NCBI GenBank assembly: GCA_933207985.1 | Contig: OW240916.1 | Location: forward strand, 263,684,531 to 263,748,530 | Reading direction: 5' to 3' | Length of the DNA stretch: 64,000 bases | Origin: Pelobates cultripes | Lineage: Eukaryota; Chordata; Amphibia; Anura; Pelobatidae | In this document: one piece after another, positions 35,868 to 45,873 of the stretch | Numbering within the stretch: the first letter of the stretch is position 1 | Layout: every line of letters starts with the position of its first letter | Notes under the pieces: model-generated | The model's input: only the letters and a program-made list of their open reading frames with translations | Database searches by the model: none | What the model was told of the DNA's origin: nothing | Translations under genes and position numbers: made by a program

Positions 35868-36928
35868 TTAAATCATTTTTAGATTGCACTGGATAACATA
35901 AATATAGAAAAAAACAGAAGCGTTTGGGATATGGCTGTGAAATCTAAAAATAAGGAACAAAACAAATATAAAACCAGATCTGGATAGTGAGGAAACTTTT
36001 TACCCAGAAAAGTGTGTCCAGTATTTGGTGGTGAATATTTTGATTCATTCCATCCACTTGCGGTTTTGCACAGACCTGTACTACAGACTGCTACACCTGG
36101 AGATTCAGCCTATTTGAGGTACCACCTTATATGCACATATTGAAAGCTTTCAATTGTGCCACACCGTTTGTGAGTGTTATATTTTATTTGTTTTATCATT
36201 TTTTGTTATTAAAGTTTGCACTATGATGTTCTCTTTTTTCTCTCTTTTCATATGAATGTCTCATGCCCATCTACTGGAAGGTAATTATACTCACCACTAA
36301 ATTTGTGATATGTGGCACCCTATTTCTGTATTTTAACTAGGTTATTATACGGTTTCTTTTGTACACAAAACAAATATATAGTGTAAAACAGTTTGGTAAG
36401 CAATTATGCGCTTAATGAAATGCACTCACAGGATATGAATGGTGCTCAAGGGTACCTCCCCTGATGTTGTTGGAGGCAGTGGCGGTTCCGGGGGGGGCGG
36501 CAACGGGGCAATTGCCTCCCCCCCCGAGAAATCCAACAGTCTCCCTCCCCTGCCAGCACATGCAGGTACTAGCCCTGCAATGTGCCTGCGGACCAGAGGG
36601 GAGATCACAGATCTCCCTCCCCGGTCCGCAGGCACTGTGCTGGCGGCCGGCGGGGGAGGGAGAGGGAGTGAGAGAGAGGACCCGGAGCTCAGGCTGCGGC
36701 TCCTCCGGGTCCTCCTCTAGCGAGATTTGGAGCGTTGCCGTGGTTACCACGGCAACGCTCCAAATCTCGCGAGAGTGAACTCTAGCCCGGGAGCGCGGGC
36801 TAGAGTTCACTCTCACCACTGGACCACCAGGGAAATGCCCCCCCCTCACCAGGGACATAGAATATTTATATTAAAAATTCAAATAAAAAATATATATTTA
36901 AAAAAAAAAAAAGCCCCCCTACCCTTAT

Positions 36929-36934
<6 letters not shown>

Positions 36935-36959
<25 letters not shown>

Positions 36960-38165
36960 TACACACATACACTGATCCCCATACTGCCCCCCATACACAC
37001 ATTTACCCCCCTGCCCCCCCATACACACACATTGCCCCCCNNNNNNNNNNNNNNNNNNNNNNNNNNNNNNNNNNNNNNNNNNNNNNNNNNNNNNNNNNNN
37101 NNNNNNNNNNNNNNNNNNNNNNNNNNNNNNNNNNNNNNNNACTGCCCCCACATACACATATACTGCCCCCCCATACACACATTGCCCCCCATACACCCAT
37201 ACTGCCCCCCCATACTGCCCCCTATACACACATTGCCCCCCCATACACCCACACTGCCACCCATACTGCCCCCCTATACACACACACACATTGCTCCCCC
37301 ATACACCCATATATACGCCCCCCCATACACCCATACTGCCCCATACACACACATTGCCCCCCCCATACACCCATACTGCCCCCATACACACACTGCCCCC
37401 CATACACACACACTGCCCCCATACACACACACTGCCCCCATACACACACACTCTACACACATACACTACCCCTCTATACACACACACTGCCCCCCATACT
37501 ACCCCCATACACACACATTGCCCCCCATACACACACACTGCTCCCCATACCCATACTGCCCCCCTATACACACACATTGCCCCCTATACACCCATACCCC
37601 CCTATACAATACACTGCCCCCTGCCACACACACTGCCCCCATACACACAAGGTCAGTTCCCATACACATGGCCTGCCCCCTCTATACACCCATACTGCTC
37701 CCCCCATACACACACACTGCTCCCCCATACACACACACTGCCCCCCCATACACACACTGCCCCAGACACACATACACTGCCCCCCTATACACACAGTGCC
37801 CCAGACACACATACACTGCCCCCATATACACACACTGCCCCAGACACACAAGCTGTTCTGCCTCTATACACACACAAGTTGACTGCCCCTCATACACACA
37901 GTACTTCTACACACATACACTACCCCCATACACACACACTGCTCACACACATACACACACACACTGCCCCCCATACACACACTCTACACACATACACTAC
38001 CCGATACACACACACTGCCCCCATACACTGCCGCCCCATACACACACATACACTGCAATACTCACACACACACTTCAACTGTTACACACACATACTGTCC
38101 CACACATACACTGCCGCCCTCACACACACACTGCGCACTCGCTGCACCACTCACACACACCACTA
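36935..38165. repeat. CA/ACTGCCCCCCATACAC minisatellite
   Basis: Dozens of short units such as catacacacactgcccccc. Long open frames exist in several frames only because the unit lacks stops. None is a gene. Confidence 0.95.
37041..37140. other. Assembly gap (100 N)
   Basis: A run of exactly 100 undefined bases inside the minisatellite. The true length is unknown. Confidence 0.99.
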
Positions 38166-38770
38166 CTACTGCCCCATTTCCCAGCAGACCTCAGGTAAGT
38201 TGTCAAACTGTTCTTAAACGGTTTGACTACTTACTCTGGGAGGGGGTCCCGGCACTATTGACACCATAACCACTACACTGAGCTGTAGTGGTTATTGTGT
38301 CTGCATTATTTCTTTAAATAATCAACAAGTGCCACTCCCGAGATCAGGCTCTGGATCCGCCACTGGTTGGAGGGCTCTCTTTTTCCCTCCTCTTGATCCG
38401 GTAGGGTGGATGTAAAACAGGATTTCAGTAGGTGGTAAAAAAAGGTCAGCAGCTTTATTGGAAGGTGCTATTTATATTTTATATTTTATCAGTTATGGGT
38501 GATTGTTCACCTTCCAATAAAGCTGCTGACCTTTTTTTTTACCACCTACTGAAGTCTTGTTTTACATCCACCCTACCGGATCAAGAGGAGGGAAAAAGAG
38601 AGCCCCCCAACAACACCGGGGGAGGCACCCTTGAGCGCTATTACCATTCATATCCTGTGAGTGCATTTCATTAAGCGCATAATTGCTTACCAAACTGTAT
38701 TACACTATATATTTGTTTTGTTAATTATTTTTAGATTTCACAGCCATATCCCAAACATTTCTGTTTTTTC

Positions 38771-39439
38771 TATATTGCTGTGTAAAGGTCATTTTGTCTG
38801 GGTGATGACCTGGGGAGGCTGTTTCATTTATTGTTAAGATAAATATAATTTTTACTCTGTATTCACTAAACACATTCACATTGTGATGATACGTTTTTAC
38901 TGGATGACATAAGGCTATCCTGCACATAATATACTTGAGTTTATTTAGTAAACAGAAAGGTGTGAAGAAAAAAGTCAAAATACTTGATCTGCAAAAATAA
39001 TGTTTTTGGAGAATTTCTCCAGTTTTGCTACCTTTCCCTGTTATGTATTAATTTGTAAGTAAGATTAAAAAGTAAGATTAAAAGGTGTATTAAAATGTGA
39101 AAAATCAAATCTACTATCTGCAATTACAGAGAAAATACACCAGAGGGAGTCAAAGTGTTTACTGACAATTTTGGCCCAGGAAATCTAATATTTGTTCCCC
39201 CTGTAGGCCATAAAAGTTTTTATCATTTTACAGTGGCAAGCCTTTTTCGCAATATATAAAATTTCAGAGCAGCTAACCAAACTGAGCCAAATTGAACTTT
39301 TACTTTATCTGTGCTTCCAAGTATAGGGTTATGATAGATAACCATAAGATATGTAGATCACCGCACTTCTTCATTTAATGTAATGTTATTTTGGTTCTGA
39401 ATTTTTAGTGAGTTGGTGTTTAGAAAATCCTGGGGATAA
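38771..39439. other. Intergenic, no gene seen
   Basis: AT-rich. A frame around 39130-39240 remains open for about 40 codons, but I cannot tie it to any family. Confidence 0.4.
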
Positions 39440-39466
39440 GTGAAAATAAATATACATATCTCCAAT

Positions 39467-40430
39467 GGAGTATATTCGAAGCTTGGGCTTGTCACCGATG
39501 GGGTACGTCAGGGATCTGTACTTGGACCCATTCTCTTTAATATTTTTATTAGTGATATTGCAGAAGGTCTTGATGGTAAGGTATGTCTTTTTGCTGATGA
39601 TACTAAGATATGTAACAGGGTTGATGTTCCAGGAGGAATAAGCCAAATGGCAAATGATTTAGGTAAACTAGAAAAATGGTCAGAGCTGTGGCAACTGACA
39701 TTTAATGTGGAAAAGTGCAAGATAATGCATCTTGGATGTAAAAACCCAAGGGCAGAGTACAGAATATTTGATAGAGTCCTAACCTCAACATCTGAGGAAA
39801 GGGATTTAGGGGTAATTATTTCAGATGACTTAAAGTTAGGCAGACAATGTAATAGAGCAGCAGGAAATGCTAGCAGAATGCTTGGTTGTCTAAGAAGAGG
39901 TGTTAGCAGTAGAAAGAGGGAAGTGCTCACGCCATTGTACAGAACACTGGTGAGACCTCACTTGGAGTATTGTACGCAGTATTGGAGACTGTATCTCCAG
40001 AAGGATATTGATACCTTAGAGAGAGTACAGAGAAGGGCTACTAAACTGTAGAGATGTCGCAAACCGTCCGCGAACTTCCTGCGAACGGTTCACCACGAAC
40101 CGTTCGTGGCGAACTCCGGTCAGCTGACACATCCCTGCCAATCTCCAGCAGAACCTCCCTCCCAGACCCTCCTACTTCCTGGACAGCATCCATGTTGAAG
40201 GCAGCTTCAACATGGATGCTGTCCAGGAGGTGGGAGGGCCTGGGAGGGAGGGTCTGCTGGAGATTGGCAGGGATGTGTCAGCTGACCGGAGTTCGCCACG
40301 AACCCTGGTGAACCGTTCGCGACATCTCTACTAAACTGGTTCATGTATTGCAGGATAAAACTTACAAGGAAAGGTTAAAGGAACTTAACATGTATAGCTT
40401 GGAGGAAAGATGAGACAGGGGGGATATGAT
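39467..40430 (+). pseudogene. CR1 LINE RT C-terminal fragment
   Basis: Reads GVRQGSVLGPILFNIFISDI, the catalytic VCLFADDTKICN, KWSELWQLTFNVEKCKIMHL, and DIDTLERVQRRATKL, where the hAT MITE interrupts. After the MITE it resumes with LVH-like and KTYKERLKELNMYSLEER. It is the same family as 8899-10965 and better preserved in this segment (no stop after KWSEL). Confidence 0.9.
40049..40330. mobile_element. hAT MITE, 282-bp near-perfect hairpin
   Basis: Exact 8-bp duplication CTAAACTG (40041-40048, 40331-40338). The ends tagagatgtcgc and gcgacatctcta are inverted. The arms are nearly identical through the centre (ttgaaggcagcttcaa). Entirely palindromic, with no coding capacity. Confidence 0.95.
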
Positions 40431-40950
40431 ACATAAAGGATCCTATATGCTGCTGTTTAAATATCATGATGAAGATGTTCGCGGCAATTTTAGATGATAT
40501 TTAAACATCAGCATAAAGGAACCATATAGAGACAGTGATAAAGACGATTAAATCGAAACGCGTCTGTTCTCTGCATTTTTGTAAGCCTATTTTATACTTT
40601 GTTTTTATTGAATAAATTTATTATTTGATCCACTCATGTGCTGCTGTGGCTTCTCCTATCTCCGTGATCCATCTGATTCCAGTGGTCCATGGTCATTCGT
40701 TTTTAGCCTGCTTAGGGACCCTTGGGCTTTCTATACAGAGTCTGTGAGTTGAACCAATTATTCATCTATACTCACTTGTATTTTGGCAGTATACACTATG
40801 TTTTGTGTTATTGTTTTTTAGGTATTGTTTATGACCATCCTGCCATTCATGTATATGCATAAGTATTTATTTATTTTATATTTATATCTTGCTTGAAGGG
40901 TACACTCTCACTCTGTGTTTTTCACACTTTGTTGTTGGTGCTATTTTTCT

Positions 40951-42476
40951 AATATATGAGATAGACGCATTACATGCAAAGCAAGATAGTTCAAGCTGTG
41001 ATTTATCATAAGTACGATGATTATGGCTTACAGCTCATGAAAACCCCAAATCCACAATCCCAGTAAATTAGAATATTACATGCAATCAATAAAACAAGGA
41101 GTGTACATAGAACAACATCGGACCTCTGAAAAGTATAAGCATGCATATGGTCTCAGTATTTGGTTTGGGCCTCTTTTGCAACAATTAGTGCCTCAATGCG
41201 GCGTGGCATGGAAGCTATCAGCCTGTGGCACTGCTGAGGTGTTATGGAAGACCAAGATGCTTCAATAGCGGCCTTCAGCTCTTCTGCAGTGTTCGGTTCT
41301 TATGTCTCTCATCTTTCTCTTGGCAATGCCCCATAGATTCTCTATAGGGTTCAGGTCAGGCGAGTTTGCTGGCCAATCAAGCACAGTAATCCCACGGTCA
41401 TTGAACCAAGCTTTGGTGCTTTTGGCAGTGTGGGCATGTGCCAAGTCCTGCTGGAAAATGAAGCCAGCATCCCCATAAAGCTTGTTTGCGGAAGGAAGCA
41501 TGAAGTGCTCCAAAATCTCCTGCATTGACCCTGGACTTAATGAAGCACACTGGACCAACACCAGCAGATTACATGGCTCCCCAAATCAACACAGACTGTG
41601 GAAACTTCACACTGGATTTCAAGCATCTTGCAGTGTGTGCCTCTCCATTCTTCCTCCAGACTCTGGGTCCTTGGTTTCCAAATGAGATGCAAAAGTTGCT
41701 CTCATTAGAAAAGAGGACTTTGGACCACTGAGCAACAGACCAGGTCTGTTTTTCTTTAGCCCAGGTAAGACACTTCTGATGTTGTTTGTTGTTCAGGAGC
41801 GGCTTGACAAGAGGAATACGACATCTGAAGCCCATGTCCAGGATCCGTCTGTGTGTGGTGGCTCTTGATGCACTGACTCCAGCCTCAGTCCACTACTTGT
41901 GAAAGTCCCCAAAACTTCTGAATGGCCTTTTCCTGACAATCCTCTCCAGGCTGCGGTCATCCCTGCTGCTTGTACACCTTTTTCTTCCACACTTTTCCCT
42001 TCCACATAACTTTCAATTAATGTGCTTTGATACAGCACTTTGGGAACATACAACTTCCTTCGCAATTACCTTTTGAGGCTTTCCCTCCTTGTGGGGTGTC
42101 AATTATGGTTTTCTGCACAATCGTTAGGTCAGCAGTCTTCCCCATGATTGTGATTCCTACTGAACCAGACTGAGAGACAATTTAAAGGCTCAGAAACCCT
42201 TTGCAGGTGTTATGGCTTACTTAGCTGATTAGAGTGGGACACCGTGAGCCTAGAATATTGCACCTTTTCACAATATTCTAATTTACTGAGATTGTGGATT
42301 TGGGGTTTTCATGAGTTGTAAGCCATAATCATCGCACTTATGACAAATCACGTCTTGAACTATCTTGCTTTGCATGTAATGCGTCTAACTCATATATTAG
42401 TTTCTCCTTTTACGTTGCATTACTGAAATAAATGAACTTTGGAAGATATTCTAATTTTTAGAGTATCACCTGTATG
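40951..42476 (-). mobile_element. Second Tc1-family transposon, left end truncated
   Basis: The right terminal repeat ends ttttagagtatcacctgta. Its inner part (ctaatatatgagttagacgc, gcattacatgcaaagcaag) recurs inverted at 40951-41020, but about 80 bp of the left end is missing. The transposase is on the minus strand. Confidence 0.88.
41262..42065 (-). pseudogene. Tc1-type transposase remnant
   Basis: Pieces from N to C terminus: 42065-41793 (degraded DNA-binding part), 41835-41569 (WSKVLFSNESNFCISFGNQG and VWRKNGEAH), and 41561-41262 (FIFQQDLAHAHTAKSTKAWF and [18 protein letters not shown]). The second aspartate (QQDLAHAH) and the glutamate (NPIENLW) are present. The first catalytic position reads FSNES where the family has aspartate, so this copy has lost a catalytic residue as well as its frame. 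Confidence 0.9.
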
Positions 42477-42499
42477 TTTCTATGTTTCTATGTTTCTGA

Positions 42500-43146
42500 C
42501 AGTCCCTGGTTCGACAGGATAGTCACAAATTAAAGTTCCTGTCCCGCTGTTCTGGATTTTGCTCTCATGCATCTACGGACACCAGGGAGCTAATTGCCAT
42601 AAGGCACAGCATGAGTACTTAATTAAACATGCCCAAACTGTGCAGCCTGCACTGGAGACATTCAATTTAAAAAAGGAATCAGTTTTGATAGTGACAGACT
42701 CAGCATATCTCGCAAGATCCACTGTACAAGATCTCTGAGTATGGCACTCAAATGGTTTTCTTACGGTACAACGTAAACTACTGAAGCATATCTTTTTGTG
42801 GAAACAGATTGATGTATATTTGCAAAAGAAACATGACATTGAAATTGTGTATGAACCTTCACATAGGAAGTTAGGTTCTTCACTTCATACAGTTGGTAAT
42901 CAGCTAGCAGACACCATGACGCAAAGTGTCAGTAACAGCTATTCTCTCAAATTCGATACAGAGTTAAATGCTTACCTGGATAAGACCAGACCTAATTCTC
43001 CTGGCTATCCAAACAAATACTCCTATCATATAGAAGGGGTTAATTGTATAATCACCATTGATGGTAATGACTTGATTTTTCCTCCTGTAAAGGAAAGGGA
43101 AAGACTTGCCCTAGAAGCTCATCCAGGGTTGGGGCAAGCTCATTTA
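42500..43146 (+). pseudogene. pol: Endogenous foamy-like retrovirus pol, RNase H to integrase N-terminus
   Basis: Frames spell a spumavirus-like RNase H: a TRELIAI stretch, then SVLIVTDSAYLARS with the catalytic aspartate, VWHSNGF, LLKHIFLWKQID, IEIVYEPSHRK, and HTVGNQLADTMTQS near 42885-42930. It continues (42796-43167 frame) into linker and integrase N-terminal sequence ending RLALEAHPGLGQAH, which supplies the histidines of the HHCC zinc-binding domain. The S-N-G-F and H-T-x-G-N-x-L-A-D patterns point to foamy viruses rather than other retroviruses or gypsy elements. Stops and a frameshift near 42620 and 42738 break it. Upstream pol (RT, protease) is absent. The remnant is cut by a LINE at about 43147. 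Confidence 0.8.
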
Positions 43147-44940
43147 ATTACATATTTACATAGCTGAAAAGAGACTTGCATCCATCAAGTTCAGCCTTCC
43201 TCACATATGTTTTTTGCTGTTGATCTAAAAGAAGGCAAAAAACCCAGTTTGAAGCACAATTTTGCAACAAGCTAGGAAAAAAATTCCTTCTTGACCCCAG
43301 AATGGCAGTCAGATTTATCCTTGGATCAAGCAGTTATTATCCTACATTGAAAGATTATATCCTTGAATATTCTGTTTTTGCAAGTATGCATCTAGTATCT
43401 GTTTAAACATCTGTATGGACTCTGATAAAACCACTTATTCAGGCACAGAATTCCACATCCTGATTGTTCTTACAGTAAAAAAACCTTTCATTTGCCTTAG
43501 ACGAAATCTTCTTTCTTCCAGTCTAAACACATGGCCTCGTGTCCTATGTAAAGTCCGGTTTGTGAATAGATTTCCACACAATGGTTTGTATTGGCCCCGA
43601 ATATATTTGTATAATGTTATCATATCCCCTCTCAGGCGACGTTTTTCTAAACTATATAGGTTTAAATTTGTTAACCTTTCTTCATAGCCGATATGTTCCA
43701 TTCCTTTTATTAATTTTGTAGCCCGCCTCTGCACTTTTTCTAGTGCCATAATATCCTTCTTTAGAACAGGTGCCCAAAATTGCACAGCATATTCAATATG
43801 GGGTCTTACCAGTGATTTATAAAGAGGCAAAATTATATTCTTGTCCCGAGAATGAATGCCCTTTTTCATGCATGACAATACCTAACTGGCCTTGGCCACT
43901 GCTGATTGACATTGCACATTGTTGCATAGTTTGTTGTCTATAACAATTCCCAAGTCCTTTTTGTGTGTTGTTATCCCTAATTCGCTTCCATTAAGGGTAT
44001 ACGTTGCTTGTGTATTCTTTACGCCGAAGTGCATAATTTTGCATTTTTCAACATTAAATTTCATCTGCCATTTGAGTGCGTAGTCCCCCAGTCTATCTAA
44101 ATCCCTCTGCAGCAAAGTAATATCTTGCTCAAATTATTTTACAAAGTTTTGTGTCATCTGCAAACACAGAAACATGACTTTCAATGCTGTCTTCAACATA
44201 ATTTATAAACATGTTAAATAGAAGGGGTCCCAGAACAGACCCCTGAGGGACACCACTTGCCACCTCTGTCCAGCTTGAAAATGTACCATTAATGACAACT
44301 CTTTGTACTCTGTTTTTAAGCCAATGTTCTACCCAAGAACAAGCATTTTCATCTAGACCGATTTCCTTGAGTTTGAACACTAATCTATTGTGTGGAACTG
44401 TATCAAATGCCTTGGCAAAATCCAAATAGATCACATCCACAGCAACACCCTGATCTATACTTCTATTTACTTCTTCGTAGAACGCAATCAAGTTAGTTTG
44501 ACATGACCTGTGCTTCATAAAACCATGCTGATTTTTGCTGATAACCATGTTCTTCTCAAGGAATTCTTGAATATTATCCCTTAATAACCTTTCAAATATT
44601 TTACCAGCCACAGAAGTTAAGCTCACAGGTCTATAATTTCCAGGCAAGGATTTTGAACCCTTTTTGAATATAGGAACCACATCTGCCTTCCTCCAATCCT
44701 CCGGAACACTTCCTGAAAGAAAAGAATCTTGAAAGATTAAAACAGAGGTTCACTTATTTCTGCACTTAGTTCCTTAAGTACATGTGGATGGATACCGTCA
44801 GGTCCTGGAGCTTTGTTTATATTAACTTTCTTTAGTTGCTGCAGCACCTTGTCTTGAGTTAACCAATTACAATTATTCTGCAAGTTTTTAGTATCAGTCA
44901 TTTGCACATCTATTGCCATGGGTTCTTCCTTAACATATAC
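43147..44940 (-). mobile_element. CR1-like LINE inserted in the foamy-like integrase
   Basis: A second LINE family, 5'-truncated, reading leftward. Its 3' end (tcagctatgtaaatatgta on its own strand) lies at low coordinates. It separates the His-His half of the integrase zinc finger (about 43120) from the Cys-Cys half (about 45050). Confidence 0.88.
43435..44919 (-). pseudogene. CR1-like LINE reverse transcriptase
   Basis: Minus-strand frames in order: NINKAPGPDGIHPHVLKEL (44919-44737), FKKGSKSLPGNYRPVSLTSV, YLDFAKAFDTVPHNRLVFKL, SGVPQGSVLGPLLFNMFI and FADDTKLC (44680-44129), then KWQMKFNVEKCKIMHFG (44115-43882) and LVRPHIEYAVQFW, ALEKVQRRATKLI (43878-43435). The catalytic ADD is present. Three frame breaks; no endonuclease. 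A different family from the LINEs at 8.9 and 39.4 kb. Confidence 0.92.
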
Positions 44941-44944
44941 AGAG

Positions 44945-45866
44945 GAGACATACTTATTTAAAACTATGTAATGTACTTATTACTTTGAAAAAGAAATACT
45001 CTTGGCCCAATATGAGAAAGACTGTTGTTCATGTTATTGGTAATTGTAAACAATGCTTATTGGTAAATAGAATCAATCATTCAGTTGTATGATTTATTGA
45101 AAAATCAATACCCAATGTACCTTTTGAATTGCTATATATTGATCATATTGGACCATTGCCACCATCTCAAGATTATAAATATGTTTTAGTATGTGTTGAT
45201 GCATGTACCAGGTTTACTTGGTTATACCCTGTGTGAAGTACGACCTCTAATACCACGATTGCTAGTCTCACCTTCTTAGTATGCATTGGTAAACCTAGGA
45301 CTATCAACTCAGATGGTGGTCCTGCATTTACTGCAAAGGAAACCCAAAACTGGGCAACCACACTTAGATTCCTTTGGAAAATCAGTGCACCTAACCAACC
45401 CCAAAGTAGTGGGATTGTGGAATGAAAAAATGTTGAGGTAAAAAGACTATTAACCAAGTTGCTAGTTGCTCGTCCGACAGAGTGGTATCCACTTATTCCT
45501 ATAGTACAATTGGGTGTTAACAACATACTGAATAATACTAATGATAAAACCCCATATGAAATGTTGTATGATGTCCCTTGTAACACAACTTTCACTGAAC
45601 ATATTTCTGCACAGCTGGGTCTGTTAGAGGAAATTAGAGAATTGTTTTCCGGACCCACTACGCACAACACTCCACCACCTGCTGCTTGGGTTTCTACTGT
45701 TGGCCAGTTTGTCTTGGAAAGGGTGCATATAGTGCTCCCTCTGCGACCACACTGGAAAAAGCCTGTGTAAATTGTGAAGATTTTAAATCCAAGAACTTTT
45801 ATTACAGAGAACTAACAGGACCAACAGAGAACAGTAAGCATTGATAATTTAAAACCAGCAAAATAA
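44945..45866 (+). pseudogene. pol: Endogenous foamy-like retrovirus integrase
   Basis: Resumes after the LINE. SWPNMRKTVVHVIGNCKQCL has the Cys-x-x-Cys of the zinc finger. [15 protein letters not shown] carries the first catalytic Asp, TINSDGGPAFTAKE the second, and QPQSSGIVE the Glu, immediately followed by a stop. KRLLTKLLVARPTEWYPLIP and LNNTNDKTPYEMLY follow, and the C-terminal SH3-like part ends near K-I-L-N-P-R and V-S-I-D-N-L. At least four in-frame stops or shifts. The frame closes at 45864-45866, eight bases before the env start codon. The DD35E spacing and the P-L-P-P-S motif fit spumaviruses. Confidence 0.85.
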
Positions 45867-45873
45867 TTCCAAG

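Larger units (their letters stand above)
36477..38365. mobile_element. Non-autonomous hAT element with expanded CA/CCCC repeats
   Basis: An exact 8-bp duplication GTTGGAGG at 36469-36476 and 38366-38373. Inverted ends cagtggcggttccgg and ccggatccgccactg-like. The interior has a GC-rich palindromic part (gttgccgtggttaccacggcaac near 36733) and a long minisatellite of ccccatacacacac units interrupted by an assembly gap. Confidence 0.92.
35920..38770. repeat. Long foldback repeat with insertions in its left arm
   Basis: The right arm (38507-38770) read in reverse matches the left arm in pieces: 35925-35970, 36363-36468 and 38366-38470 (gcaattatgcgcttaatgaa, cctcttgatccggtagggtg, ggtcagcagctttattggaa). 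The loop is about 38471-38506. The left arm is split by a segment at about 35971-36364 and by a hAT element at 36477-38365. Non-coding. Confidence 0.85.
39440..42499 (+). mobile_element. CR1 LINE fragment with nested insertions
   Basis: Starts inside RT, near 39465 (aatggagtatattcgaagct), and continues to about 40440. The CR1 tail (tctatgtttctatgtttct) reappears at about 42475-42499. Between them lie a repeat block (40441-40950) and a Tc1 element (40951-42476). A hAT MITE sits at 40049-40330. Confidence 0.8.

Noticed and set aside
36412..36858. GC-rich frame of 148 codons and its antisense partners
   Set aside because: Lies in the palindromic GC-rich interior of the hAT element at 36477. Open in several frames, with no domain.
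36879..38217. Open frames of 232, 388 and 308 codons
   Set aside because: They arise from the CATACACAC minisatellite, run through the assembly gap, and are open in several frames on both strands.
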